Assembly (NCBI RefSeq): GCF_034048115.1
Contig: NZ_CP139145.1
Coordinates: 1,984,001 to 2,048,000 of the forward strand
Source: Pseudarthrobacter sp. IC2-21
GTDB lineage: Bacteria > Actinomycetota > Actinomycetes > Actinomycetales > Micrococcaceae
Direction: 5' to 3'
Length of the DNA: 64,000 bases
The notes beneath the pieces are model-generated. The model ran no database searches, was not told where the DNA came from, and saw only the letters and a list, made by a program, of their open reading frames with translations. Numbering within the stretch: the stretch's first letter is position 1; each line of letters starts with the position of its first letter. Below are positions 1-8,048 of this stretch, piece after piece. The position numbers were made by a program, and so were the translations under genes.

Positions 1-276
1 CATCGGAATGCCCGCGGTGCCGGAGGGTTCGCCGTCGTCATTGGACCGCTGGATGTCCCGGTCCGGCCCGATGACGAAGGCTGAGCAGTGGTGCCGGGCA
101 TCATGGAATTCGCGCCGCAGGCCTGACACCAGCTCCCGGGCTGCTTCCTCGGTGTCCGCGCGGCGCAGCACGGTGATGAAACGGGACCGTTTGATTTCGA
201 TGTCGTGCCGGAAATCCGGACCAGCCGCGAGGGCGGTATACGAGGTTACCCGGCTCTCCTGCTCCTGCTCTTGCAC
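1..276 (-). CDS. YigZ/IMPACT (UPF0029) family protein, N-terminal part
   Basis: This leftward gene runs off the window edge, leaving 92 N-terminal codons from a GTG start. The translation contains EIKRSRFITVLRR followed by FHDARHHCSAFVIG and SNDDGEPSGTAG, the hallmark blocks of the YigZ/IMPACT N-terminal domain. The family resembles eukaryotic IMPACT and is linked to translation or nucleotide binding, but its biochemical role in bacteria is not settled. The gene diverges from coaE. A TAGACT hexamer lies six bases before the GTG, so the transcript is probably leaderless. The family call is firm; nothing can be said about the missing C-terminal part. Confidence 0.85.
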   Translation of the reverse strand, partial: MQEQEQESRVTSYTALAAGPDFRHDIEIKRSRFITVLRRADTEEAARELVSGLRREFHDARHHCSAFVIGPDRDIQRSNDDGEPSGTAGIPM

Positions 277-282
277 CGCCCC

Positions 283-288
283 AGTCTA
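283..288 (-). promoter_or_regulatory. -10 element, leaderless promoter of the YigZ-family gene
   Basis: TAGACT on the minus strand is followed by a 6-base spacer and the GTG start. No Shine-Dalgarno sequence could fit between them. Confidence 0.55.
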
Positions 289-334
289 GGGCAGCAGCGG
301 GTGGGGCCACGCTGCCGGGGTTCCCAGCGGCGAC

Positions 335-340
335 TAGGCT
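335..340 (+). promoter_or_regulatory. -10 element, leaderless promoter of coaE
   Basis: TAGGCT lies six bases before the coaE GTG. It stands back to back with the YigZ-family -10, so the two divergent promoters share about 46 bases. Confidence 0.55.
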
Positions 341-346
341 GTTGAA

Positions 347-1576
347 GTGCTGAAGATCGGTTTGACGGGCGGCATCGCCTCAGGGAAGTCAATGGTGGCC
401 TCACGTCTGGCGGAGCTCGGTGCCACTCTGGTGGATGCCGACGCGCTGGCCCGCAAGGTGGTTGAGCCTGGTACGCCCGGACTGGCACGGGTGGTGGACG
501 CGTTTGGGACGGAGATGCTCGACGCCGCCGGCCGGCTTGACCGCGCCAGGCTCGGCTCTGTCGTTTTTGGCGATCCGTCCCGCCTGGCCGTGCTGAATGG
601 CATTGTTCACCCGCTGGTCCGGGAGGCCGCTGCAGGGATCATTGCCGCTGCACCCCGTGGCGCGGTGGTGGTCCAGGACATTCCGCTTCTGGTGGAGACG
701 GGGCAGGGCAGCAACTTTCATTTGGTGCTGGTGGTGGACGCGTCGGACGACATCCGCATTGCCCGCATGCTCGAACACCGGGGGATGACCCGGGAGGAGG
801 CCGCGTCCCGGATGGCGGCGCAGGCCACGCGCGCTGACCGGCTGGCCGCAGCGGACGTGGTCCTGGAGAACGCCGGGACAGTGGACGCCCTGCTGGCTCA
901 GGTGGACCGGCTCTGGACTGAACGGCTGGTGCCGTTTGCGGACAATCTGCGCCGTGGTGCCAGGGCGGCCAGGGCGGGTGTGGCAGTACTGTCCCCGGCC
1001 CGGGCGGACTGGCCGGCCCAGGCCGCCAGGCTTGGTGCCCGGATCAGGGCCGCCGCACCCGCGGACATACTGGCCGTTGACCACGTCGGCTCCACCGCGG
1101 TTCCGGGTCTGCCGGCCAAGGACGTAATCGATCTTCAAGTGACGGTGACTGGCCTTGACGTCGCCGATCGGATAGCGCCGCTGCTGGCTGCAGCGGGTTT
1201 TCCGCCCGTGCCGGGGGCCAATTTCGACACTCCGAAGCCTGCTGCGCCCGACCCGGCGCAATGGGAGAAACGGTTCCACGCCAATGCAGACCCAGGCCGT
1301 GCCGTGAACGTGCACGTCAGGCCGGCAGGATCCTCAGGCTGGCACTACGCGCTGCTGTTCCGCGACTGGCTCCGGAATGACCCCGAGGCCGCCGCCATGT
1401 ATGCCGAACACAAACTCGCCCTGACCAAACAGTTTGCCGGCACCAGGGGCACGCACGCCTACGCCGAGGCGAAGGAGCCGTGGTTCACGGACGTTGCCCT
1501 GCCCGGTATGGACGCCTGGGCTGCGCACTCAGGGTGGCGCCCGCCGTCGTACACCCCTGGAAGTCCCCGCCCCTGA
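347..1576 (+). CDS. coaE: Dephospho-CoA kinase fused to a GrpB (UPF0157) domain
   Basis: The N-terminal half (about residues 1-200) is dephospho-CoA kinase, the last step of coenzyme A synthesis, phosphorylating the ribose 3'-hydroxyl of dephospho-CoA in the cytoplasm. The P-loop GGIASGKS sits at residues 8-15 and the DAD motif at residues 30-32. From about residue 210 a second domain begins, with DHVGSTAVPGLPAKDVIDL, characteristic of GrpB/UPF0157, a nucleotidyltransferase-like fold. At 409 residues the protein is twice the usual CoaE length, matching the actinobacterial fusion type known from mycobacteria. The start is GTG, six bases after a -10 hexamer. What the GrpB half does is uncertain; a folding or accessory role has been suggested for the mycobacterial protein. 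Confidence 0.95.
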   Translation: MLKIGLTGGIASGKSMVASRLAELGATLVDADALARKVVEPGTPGLARVVDAFGTEMLDAAGRLDRARLGSVVFGDPSRLAVLNGIVHPLVREAAAGIIAAAPRGAVVVQDIPLLVETGQGSNFHLVLVVDASDDIRIARMLEHRGMTREEAASRMAAQATRADRLAAADVVLENAGTVDALLAQVDRLWTERLVPFADNLRRGARAARAGVAVLSPARADWPAQAARLGARIRAAAPADILAVDHVGSTAVPGLPAKDVIDLQVTVTGLDVADRIAPLLAAAGFPPVPGANFDTPKPAAPDPAQWEKRFHANADPGRAVNVHVRPAGSSGWHYALLFRDWLRNDPEAAAMYAEHKLALTKQFAGTRGTHAYAEAKEPWFTDVALPGMDAWAAHSGWRPPSYTPGSPRP

Positions 1577-1628
1577 ACCCAACTGTTCGCCGGTAACGGA
1601 TCCGGGGCTGAGTGTCGGTGCCCGGTTG

Positions 1629-1634
1629 TAGATT
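1629..1634 (+). promoter_or_regulatory. -10 element, leaderless promoter of uvrB
   Basis: TAGATT lies six bases before the uvrB ATG, with no ribosome binding site between. There is no correctly spaced LexA box upstream. Confidence 0.5.
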
Positions 1635-1640
1635 AGATGC

Positions 1641-3740
1641 ATGAGCCTTGCGCAGGATATCAACCGAGTTGTCGCGCCCTTCGAGGTCATCAGCGAATTC
1701 CAGCCCGCCGGTGACCAGCCCGCCGCCATCGCCGAACTGACGGAGCGGATCAAGAACGGCGAAAAAGATGTTGTCCTGCTCGGTGCCACCGGTACCGGCA
1801 AGAGCGCCACCACCGCCTGGCTTATTGAACAGGTCCAGCGGCCCACCCTGGTGATGGTCCAGAACAAGACCCTTGCCGCCCAGTTGGCCAACGAATTCCG
1901 GGAACTGCTGCCCAATAATGCGGTGGAGTATTTCGTCTCCTACTACGACTATTACCAGCCCGAGGCGTACGTGGCGCAGACGGACACCTTCATCGAGAAG
2001 GACTCCTCCATCAACGAGGAAGTCGAACGGCTGCGGCACTCTGCCACCAATGCCCTGCTGACCCGCCGCGACGTCATCGTGGTTGCCACGGTGTCCTGCA
2101 TCTACGGCCTGGGTACCCCGGAAGAGTACATCGCGGGAATGGTCACGCTCCGCAAGGGCGCCGAGATGAACCGCGATGACCTGCTCCGGAAGTTCGTCGC
2201 CATGCAGTATGCGCGCAACGACATGGACTTCCACCGCGGCACGTTCCGGGTCCGCGGCGACACCGTGGAGATCATTCCGATGTACGAGGAACTGGCCATC
2301 CGGATCGAATTCTTCGGGGATGAGATCGAGAATATCCACACCCTGCACCCGCTGACCGGCGAAGTGATCCGGGACGAAGAGGAAATGTATGTCTTCCCGG
2401 CCTCGCACTATGTGGCCGGTCCTGAGCGGATGGCCCGCGCCATCAAGCGGATCGAGGATGAACTCGCAGAACGGCTGCAGGAGCTGGAAAGCCAGAACAA
2501 GCTGGTGGAGGCCCAGCGGCTGCGGATGCGCACCACCTATGACCTTGAAATGATGCAGCAGATGGGGTTTTGCAACGGCATCGAAAACTACTCGTCGCAC
2601 ATCGACGGGCGGGCCCGGGGGACCGCTCCGCACTGCCTCCTGGACTACTTCCCGGACGACTTCCTGCTGGTGATCGACGAGTCCCACGTCACGGTGCCGC
2701 AGATCGGCGCCATGTACGAAGGTGACATGTCCCGCAAGCGCAACCTGGTGGACTTCGGCTTCCGGCTGCCTTCGGCCATGGACAACCGCCCCCTCAAGTG
2801 GGATGAATTCCTCGAACGGGTGGGCCAGACCGTCTACCTCTCGGCCACGCCGGGCAAGTACGAACTCGGAAAGGCCGACGGCTTCGTGCAGCAGATCATC
2901 CGGCCCACCGGCCTGATCGACCCCGAGGTGGTGGTCAAACCCACCAAGGGCCAGATCGATGACCTCCTCGGTGAGATCAAGACCCGGACGGCGAAGAACG
3001 AACGCGTGCTGGTCACCACGCTGACCAAGCGGATGGCGGAGGACCTCACCGACTACCTCCTGGGCCACGGCATCAAAGTTGAATACCTGCACTCCGACGT
3101 CGATACGCTCCGCCGGGTTGAACTGCTCCGCGAACTGCGGATGGGCGTTTTCGACGTGCTGGTGGGCATCAACCTTCTCCGCGAAGGCCTCGACCTGCCC
3201 GAGGTCTCGCTGGTGAGCATCCTGGACGCGGACAAGGAAGGCTTCCTGCGGTCCTCCACGTCCCTGATCCAGACCATCGGCCGTGCTGCCCGAAACGTCT
3301 CCGGACAGGTCCACATGTATGCGGACCGCATCACCGATTCCATGGCCCACGCCATCGACGAGACCAACCGGCGCCGTGCCATCCAGGTGGCGTACAACAC
3401 GGAAAAGGGGATCGATCCGCAGCCGCTGCGGAAGAAGATCGCCGACATCACCGACCAGCTGGCCAAGGAAGACGCCGATACCCAGGAGCTGCTGAACAAC
3501 AACCGCCTGGCCAAGGGCGCCAAGCGCGGGAAGTCTGCGGCCAAGGGCGCAGCCCAGGTCCGCAAGGACGGGCTCGCTGCGGCCCCGGCAGAAGACCTCG
3601 TGGGTTTGATCGAGCAGCTCACCGAGCAGATGCACGGTGCGGCCGCCGAACTGCAGTTCGAGGTGGCCGCGAGGATCCGGGACGAGGTCAGTGAGCTGAA
3701 GAAGGAACTCCGCCAAATGCAGGCGGCCGGTCACGCATAG
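1641..3740 (+). CDS. uvrB: Excinuclease ABC subunit B
   Basis: UvrB is the damage-verifying helicase-like subunit of nucleotide excision repair. It receives DNA from UvrA and recruits UvrC. The 699-residue protein shows Walker A GATGTGKS (residues 48-55), the tyrosine-rich beta-hairpin region [11 protein letters not shown] that clamps the damaged strand, Walker B with DESH, the YLSATPG motif, a helicase C-terminal domain with QTIGRAARN, and the C-terminal UVR motif ([18 protein letters not shown]) that binds UvrC. Length and domain order are normal. The start is ATG, six bases after a predicted -10. uvrA and uvrC are encoded 13 and 18 kb downstream on the same strand, not in an operon with uvrB. 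Confidence 0.98.
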   Translation: MSLAQDINRVVAPFEVISEFQPAGDQPAAIAELTERIKNGEKDVVLLGATGTGKSATTAWLIEQVQRPTLVMVQNKTLAAQLANEFRELLPNNAVEYFVSYYDYYQPEAYVAQTDTFIEKDSSINEEVERLRHSATNALLTRRDVIVVATVSCIYGLGTPEEYIAGMVTLRKGAEMNRDDLLRKFVAMQYARNDMDFHRGTFRVRGDTVEIIPMYEELAIRIEFFGDEIENIHTLHPLTGEVIRDEEEMYVFPASHYVAGPERMARAIKRIEDELAERLQELESQNKLVEAQRLRMRTTYDLEMMQQMGFCNGIENYSSHIDGRARGTAPHCLLDYFPDDFLLVIDESHVTVPQIGAMYEGDMSRKRNLVDFGFRLPSAMDNRPLKWDEFLERVGQTVYLSATPGKYELGKADGFVQQIIRPTGLIDPEVVVKPTKGQIDDLLGEIKTRTAKNERVLVTTLTKRMAEDLTDYLLGHGIKVEYLHSDVDTLRRVELLRELRMGVFDVLVGINLLREGLDLPEVSLVSILDADKEGFLRSSTSLIQTIGRAARNVSGQVHMYADRITDSMAHAIDETNRRRAIQVAYNTEKGIDPQPLRKKIADITDQLAKEDADTQELLNNNRLAKGAKRGKSAAKGAAQVRKDGLAAAPAEDLVGLIEQLTEQMHGAAAELQFEVAARIRDEVSELKKELRQMQAAGHA

Positions 3741-3815
3741 GACCGTCTGAGGCTCACCCGCATCATATGCAGACTGAGTCCGGCGCTGGTGTGTGCCTGC
3801 GGTAGAGTTAACGGC

Positions 3816-3931
3816 ACGTAGGGGAGTATCCCAAGTGCTACGATCGTCAACACGCGAGGCATGGTTGCCTGGCCGGGCGTAGCGGGTCCGCCAATTCAGC
3901 ACCAAGTGCACAGGCAGGCCGGAGAGACTTA
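3816..3931 (+). ncRNA. Probable yybP-ykoY (manganese) riboswitch upstream of terC
   Basis: The 224-base gap before terC holds GGGGAGTAtCCC near its 5' side (3821-3832) and GCCGGAGAGACTT near its 3' side (3918-3930). These are the two conserved blocks of the yybP-ykoY aptamer as found before TerC-family genes in actinobacteria. Between them are GC-rich segments that could form the P2 and P3 arms. A candidate -10 (TAGAGT, 3803-3808) would start transcription about ten bases before the aptamer. This class senses Mn2+ and usually turns on Mn exporters and TerC-type proteins. I matched it by eye only; a covariance-model search would decide. Confidence 0.72.
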
Positions 3932-3964
3932 CACCATTTCTCTGTACCCTGCGAAAGGCTACCC

Positions 3965-4993
3965 GTGCTTGATTTGCCTGTGTGGTTTGAGGTCGGCTCC
4001 TTTGTCGTCCTCGGCCTGATCATTCTCCTTGACCTTCTCCTCGTTGTCCGGCGTCCCCACGAACCATCGATGAAGGAAGCCGGCCTGTGGGTGGCCTTCT
4101 ACGTCAGCCTGGCCCTGGTCTTTGCCGGTGCGATGTTCGCGTTCACCAACGCAGAATTCGGTGGCCAGTTCGTGGCGGGCTGGGTCACAGAGTACAGCCT
4201 CAGCATCGACAACCTGTTCGTCTTCATCATCATCATGGCCAGGTTCTCCGTACCCCGGAAATACCAGCAGGAAGTGTTGATGGTGGGCATCATCATTGCC
4301 CTGATCCTGCGAGGCATCTTCATCCTCCTCGGCGCGATCGTGATCGAACAGTTCAGCTGGGTCTTCTATATCTTTGGGGCCTTCCTGCTCTGGACCGCCT
4401 GGAAGCAGGCGCAGGACGAAGGCGAGGACGAGGAGGACAAGGAAAACCCGCTCCTCGCCCAGATCCGCAAAGTCATCCCCATGTCGGAGAAATTCGACGA
4501 AGGGAAGCTGCGTACCACGGTGGACGGGAAGAAAGTCTTCACCCCCATGCTGGTGGTGTTCGTCACCATCGGCCTGACCGACCTGCTCTTCGCCGTGGAC
4601 TCCATTCCGGCGATCTTCGGCCTCACCCAGAGCCCGTTCATCGTGTTCACCGCCAACCTGTTCGCCCTGATGGGCCTCCGCCAGCTCTACTTCCTGCTGG
4701 GGGGCCTGATGAACCGCCTGATCTACCTGAAGCATGCTTTGTCCTTCATTCTGGCGTTCATCGGAGTGAAGCTCGTGCTGCACGCCATGCACGTGAACGA
4801 ACTGCCGTTCATCAACGGTGGCAACCACATCGAATGGGCTCCGGAGATCCCCACGTTTGTCTCCCTTGCCGTGATCGTGGGCACCATCATCGTTGCTGTG
4901 ATAGCAAGCCTGATGAGCTCCAAAGCTGAGGCGTCCCCCGTGGACCCCCGCCTGGAAGAAGACGCCAGAAGGAGCCTCAGCGACTCCGAGTAG
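3965..4993 (+). CDS. TerC-family integral membrane protein (probable metal exporter)
   Basis: This 342-residue polytopic membrane protein belongs to the TerC/Alx family. The acidic intramembrane motifs SIDNLFVF (after about residue 80) and TDLLFAVDSIPAI (after about residue 200) are the family signature and likely coordinate a metal. About seven to eight hydrophobic segments are visible, with a charged cytoplasmic loop rich in Glu and Asp (EGEDEEDKE) in the middle. Relatives export Mn2+ or help metalate exported proteins, which fits the probable manganese riboswitch upstream. The start is GTG with AAAGG upstream. A strong terminator follows directly, so this is a single-gene unit. The exact substrate is inferred from family and riboswitch. 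Confidence 0.93.
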   Translation: MLDLPVWFEVGSFVVLGLIILLDLLLVVRRPHEPSMKEAGLWVAFYVSLALVFAGAMFAFTNAEFGGQFVAGWVTEYSLSIDNLFVFIIIMARFSVPRKYQQEVLMVGIIIALILRGIFILLGAIVIEQFSWVFYIFGAFLLWTAWKQAQDEGEDEEDKENPLLAQIRKVIPMSEKFDEGKLRTTVDGKKVFTPMLVVFVTIGLTDLLFAVDSIPAIFGLTQSPFIVFTANLFALMGLRQLYFLLGGLMNRLIYLKHALSFILAFIGVKLVLHAMHVNELPFINGGNHIEWAPEIPTFVSLAVIVGTIIVAVIASLMSSKAEASPVDPRLEEDARRSLSDSE

Positions 4994-5016
4994 GCCCGGC
5001 GCCCACCTCCTACGTC

Positions 5017-5059
5017 ACAGCAGTCCCGGCCCTCCGCGGCCGGGGCTGCTGTCCTTTTT
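5017..5059 (+). terminator. Rho-independent terminator of terC
   Basis: A 15-bp stem (5017-5031 with 5038-5052, one G-U pair) with a 6-base loop is followed by CCTTTTT. This is a textbook intrinsic terminator directly behind terC. Confidence 0.9.
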
Positions 5060-5068
5060 CCTGAAGGG

Positions 5069-5437
5069 GTGAACATCGAGTTCGCAAACAAGTTCTATTC
5101 CACGCTCGGGCTGAACGAGAATGCTGCAGCAACAAGCGGAACCTGGGCGGACATGCGCGGTGACGGCGGTCAGCTGGGCCTCCACATCGCCGAAGCTCAA
5201 ACCAGAAACGTCGATGCGGGAGCCGTGGAACTGCAATTCACAACTGACGAGAATCTGGAGAACACCGCCAAGCGCCTTCGAGACGCCGGTTACGCGCCAT
5301 CAGAGATCATGGACGAAAACTTCGGCCGGTATCTCACTGTCCAGGACCCGGATGGATACCTCATCCAGGTGAATGAGTTGGACGAAGAATTCAGCAACCT
5401 CAGCTACGAGACTCGGGAATCCGCGGCCCTAAAGTAG
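5069..5437 (+). CDS. VOC (glyoxalase-like) family protein, possibly shortened at the N-terminus
   Basis: The 122-residue product has the VOC fold pattern: an early helix AnKFYSTLGL, a middle strand AVELQFTTDE, and the C-terminal TVQDPDGYLIQVNE, which holds the conserved DPDG turn and metal-ligand glutamate. Family members use this scaffold for metal-dependent lyase, dioxygenase or resistance reactions; the substrate cannot be told from sequence. The GTG start lies only ten bases after the terC terminator T-run, and the first beta-strand expected before KFY is nearly absent. Either the start is further upstream, within the terminator, or the gene has lost its 5' end. It could be a decaying remnant, although the reading frame is intact. 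Confidence 0.6.
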   Translation: MNIEFANKFYSTLGLNENAAATSGTWADMRGDGGQLGLHIAEAQTRNVDAGAVELQFTTDENLENTAKRLRDAGYAPSEIMDENFGRYLTVQDPDGYLIQVNELDEEFSNLSYETRESAALK

Positions 5438-5578
5438 CTGGCCCACAGGTATGCGGCCTTGTCCGCATTGCACCCTGCCAGGCACACTCGGACATGACCG
5501 CAACGGGTTGCGCACAAGCAGCGGTGAACCTTGTATAACGGAGTCCGCCATGGCGAGACTCCCGATGCCTGACGGGTT

Positions 5579-5584
5579 TAGGCT
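5579..5584 (+). promoter_or_regulatory. -10 element, leaderless promoter of the 5591 gene
   Basis: TAGGCT is followed by CGCGGT and then the ATG, giving a 6-base spacer and no room for a ribosome binding site. Confidence 0.5.
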
Positions 5585-5590
5585 CGCGGT

Positions 5591-6016
5591 ATGAACCGTC
5601 GGAGCGTACTTCTGCTTGCGTCGGGCGTTATTGTCACCGTGTTGGCACTTGCCGTCCTGCTCGGCCGCATGCCCTCGGTCAGCCGGGCATGTCCAGCAGT
5701 CGGTTACGCCTATGTGGGTGACGTGGAGCTGACCTTTTCCACCCCGCCGGCGTCAGCAGCGGCTTGCTTTGGGGAGGGATGCACTCCTGAGCCGGTGACG
5801 AGAAACCCGGAGGGAAAATGGCTGGTTCCGCAGTCCCCGCCGTACCTGAGCCCGCCTGCTAGTGTCACGTCGATTTTTGTGGAGGCCGTGGCCACTTCCG
5901 GTGGCCGCATAGCCCGTCAATTGCCCATCGAAACGGAGTCAACCGGGGAACACCCCTACGGACCGGGATGCGGCGGCCCTTTCAGGTTCAAGCCCGTGCA
6001 AGTGGCATTCAGCTGA
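5591..6016 (+). CDS. Hypothetical membrane-anchored or exported protein
   Basis: This 141-residue protein starts MNRRS followed by a hydrophobic stretch (about residues 5-24), consistent with a signal peptide or N-terminal anchor. The rest is polar, with several cysteines (near residues 34, 58, 63 and 130) that could form disulfides outside the membrane. I recognise no domain. It stands alone between the VOC gene and a convergent hydrolase, is probably transcribed from its own leaderless promoter, and ends before a possible terminator. It could be a lipoprotein-like surface protein, but no clear lipobox is visible. The coding call rests on the start context and the signal-like N-terminus. Confidence 0.6.
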   Translation: MNRRSVLLLASGVIVTVLALAVLLGRMPSVSRACPAVGYAYVGDVELTFSTPPASAAACFGEGCTPEPVTRNPEGKWLVPQSPPYLSPPASVTSIFVEAVATSGGRIARQLPIETESTGEHPYGPGCGGPFRFKPVQVAFS

Positions 6017-6030
6017 AGCATCGAGCTCAG

Positions 6031-6071
6031 GGGGCGCTTGGCTAAGCAGCAAATCCAGCGGCGCCCTTTTC
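6031..6071 (+). terminator. Probable terminator between convergent genes
   Basis: GGGCGC (6032-6037) pairs with GCGCCC (6061-6066) and is followed by TTTTC. An inner TGG/CCA pairing may extend the stem. It is placed to end the 5591 gene. Confidence 0.55.
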
Positions 6072-6128
6072 GCGCCCGCCCGCTCTCCGCCGGTAAGGCC
6101 CGCAGCTAAACGGTTGCCAACGCTGCCG

Positions 6129-7508
6129 CTAAGCGGGGCCGCCGGCCGAACGAACCATTCCCAAAAGACGGCCGAAAATTGCTTCGCCGTCATCAGAAAT
6201 GCCGTCATGGTGGAACTCCGAGGTCTCCCACACCTGGAGGCCCCGGACGGCCGCCGCGGTTTCCAGCGACAGCTCACGGTCCACGTAGATATCGTCCCGG
6301 TAGACAGCCGCGGCCGCAGGTACGCTGTTCACGGCCAGGCGCTTGCGGTCATACAGCGGCTTCCAGTCAGGCTTGGCGGCGAGCAGTTCGGCCACGTCCC
6401 GGAGTGGCTCAAGCGACGGGTCCTGCTCGAAGTACCACGGGTAAACCATCTCGCCGGTCAGCAGCAGCGGCTCCGCGTCGGGGTGGAATTCCGGATAGTC
6501 GCGCAGAACCCGCCACGCGGCCCAGTCAGTGGGCCTGCCCTGCCCGTAGATGGACTCGTGCATCAGGGCATAAAGCGGATTACTGCGGTGCGACACGATG
6601 CCCTGTACCTGTTCCAGGAACGCATCGGACAGCCTGGGACCGTCCGGGGTGTCCGTGAAGGCTCCTTCGAGGAGGTAGTGGAGGCCGTCGACGCGGGTGT
6701 TGCCGCCAAGGAAAGCGCCCACCATCTGGAAGCGCTCAACCGTCAGCCTGCCGCCGTCGGGAAGGAACTCCGCCACCTGGCGCAGGTGCGAAGCGATCCT
6801 CTCCACCGTCAGACGGTCCTCCGGATACCAGCCGAAGTATTCCGCGTTGCGTGCCGCGACACGCCCGAAGGTGGCGCGGTAGACGTCGTCGGCCGGCCCG
6901 TCCAGCGGCGCCAGGCCTCCGGTGATGAGGGCTTCCTTGACGCCTTCCGGTGCAAATGAAAGGTACGTGAGCGCGCAGAACCCGCCATAACTTTGTCCGT
7001 AAATAGACCAGGGGCCGGAGCCGAGCGCGGCACGGATGAGTTCCGCATCGGCCACGATGGAGTCCGCGCGGAAGTGTTCCAGGTAGGCAGCCTGGGCCTC
7101 AGCTGTTCCCCGGGCCGGCAAGGAGTTCCGGTCGATGGGTGACGATAGGCCGGTGCCGCGCTGGTCCAGCATGAGGATCCTGAAATCCCTGGCAGCCGCT
7201 TTGCTCCAGCCACCCAGCGAGGCCAGTCTGTTCCCGCGGCCGCCCGGGCCGCCCTGGAGGAACAACAGCCAGGGAAGACTTTCAGCCTCAGCCACGGAGT
7301 GGCTGGAGGAAACATATTCGCGGGCGAAGACCGTGATGGTCTCCGGCGCTTCACCGCTGGCGCCCGGGGCCGGCTCGAAGTGGTTCAGTGGCACCGTGAA
7401 ATAGTGTTCGGCCGTGCGCATGCCACGGAATTCGTGGCGGGCCTTGATGACATGGCCACCCGGCGGTGCCGCGCTTAAAGCTCCGGCGGAGACGGCCCGG
7501 TCAGGCAC
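6129..7508 (-). CDS. Alpha/beta hydrolase, proline iminopeptidase-like (peptidase S33)
   Basis: This 459-residue alpha/beta hydrolase resembles proline iminopeptidases that remove N-terminal residues from peptides. Visible landmarks are the oxyanion-hole block FLQGGPGGRG, the MLDQRGTGLSSP motif typical of S33 peptidases, the nucleophile elbow GQSYGGF, and a late histidine in EFHHDGISDDG. The protein is longer than the classic 310-residue enzyme, matching the long actinobacterial S33 class. No signal peptide is visible, so it is probably cytoplasmic. The ATG overlaps the 3' end of the upstream GNAT gene by 8 bases, implying co-transcription. A shorter start a few codons in (VIKARHEF) is possible. 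The substrate is not known. Confidence 0.88.
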   Translation of the reverse strand: MPDRAVSAGALSAAPPGGHVIKARHEFRGMRTAEHYFTVPLNHFEPAPGASGEAPETITVFAREYVSSSHSVAEAESLPWLLFLQGGPGGRGNRLASLGGWSKAAARDFRILMLDQRGTGLSSPIDRNSLPARGTAEAQAAYLEHFRADSIVADAELIRAALGSGPWSIYGQSYGGFCALTYLSFAPEGVKEALITGGLAPLDGPADDVYRATFGRVAARNAEYFGWYPEDRLTVERIASHLRQVAEFLPDGGRLTVERFQMVGAFLGGNTRVDGLHYLLEGAFTDTPDGPRLSDAFLEQVQGIVSHRSNPLYALMHESIYGQGRPTDWAAWRVLRDYPEFHPDAEPLLLTGEMVYPWYFEQDPSLEPLRDVAELLAAKPDWKPLYDRKRLAVNSVPAAAAVYRDDIYVDRELSLETAAAVRGLQVWETSEFHHDGISDDGEAIFGRLLGMVRSAGGPA

Positions 7509-8001
7509 GGGCAGCCGCCGGCGTGTTGGTGCCGAAGCTTTCCAGTGCCGCGCCGGTCAGCCGGAACGTAGACCAGCCGTCCATGGGCCGGGCACCCAGG
7601 CTCCGGTAGAAGTTGATGGACGGCTCGTTCCAGTCCAGGACGCTCCATTCCACCCGGGCATACCCGTTTTCGACGGCGGTGGCGGCCAGGTGCTTCAGGA
7701 GCGCCTTGCCGTGGCCTTCCCCGCGGGCATCCGGGCTGACGTAAAGGTCCTCCAGATAGATGCCGTGGACCCCTTCCCACGTGGAGTAGTTCAGAAACCA
7801 AAGAGCGAACCCCTGGACCTCGCCTCCGGCGTTCTCGGCCATCGCGGCGAACACTCGGGGATTCTCGCCGAACAGCACCCCGGCCAGCAGTTCGGGCGTA
7901 TTTTGAACTGCGTCGGGTTCTTTCTCGTAGATGGCCAATTCGTGGATCATCTGCAGAATGACGGGGACGTCTTGCGGGGTGGCGGGGCGGATTACACTCA
8001 T
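7501..8001 (-). CDS. GNAT-family N-acetyltransferase (diamine acetyltransferase-like)
   Basis: This 166-residue GNAT acetyltransferase transfers acetyl from acetyl-CoA to an amine. The acetyl-CoA-binding motif appears as VSPDARGEGHGKALL (Q/RxxGxG/A type), and WFLNYSTWEGVHGIYLEDLY strongly resembles spermidine/spermine and thialysine acetyltransferases of the SSAT group. The C-terminal NEPSINFYRSLGARP is also typical. A polyamine or small diamine is therefore a reasonable guess for the substrate, but only a guess. TAAACT lies six bases before the ATG, so the gene likely has its own leaderless promoter. It overlaps the S33 hydrolase gene downstream by 8 bases and lies 47 bases after the CoA transferase gene. 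Confidence 0.9.
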   Translation of the reverse strand: MSVIRPATPQDVPVILQMIHELAIYEKEPDAVQNTPELLAGVLFGENPRVFAAMAENAGGEVQGFALWFLNYSTWEGVHGIYLEDLYVSPDARGEGHGKALLKHLAATAVENGYARVEWSVLDWNEPSINFYRSLGARPMDGWSTFRLTGAALESFGTNTPAAARA

Positions 8002-8007
8002 GGGTCG

Positions 8008-8013
8008 AGTTTA
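8008..8013 (-). promoter_or_regulatory. -10 element, leaderless promoter of the GNAT gene
   Basis: TAAACT on the minus strand is followed by six bases and the ATG. Confidence 0.5.
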
Positions 8014-8048
8014 CAAGGGCTCTGTTGCAGCCGGCGCCCGCCGGGCTG

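Noticed and set aside
1575..1588. GAAC-N6-GTTC dyad upstream of uvrB as an SOS box
   Set aside because: Half-site spacing is six rather than the four bases of the actinobacterial LexA consensus, and the outer bases do not match.
1485..3911. 808-codon open frame antisense to uvrB
   Set aside because: It mirrors uvrB codon by codon, gives a His/Val/Gly-rich low-complexity product with no recognisable motif, and has no start context. Such shadows are expected opposite high-GC genes with strong third-position bias.
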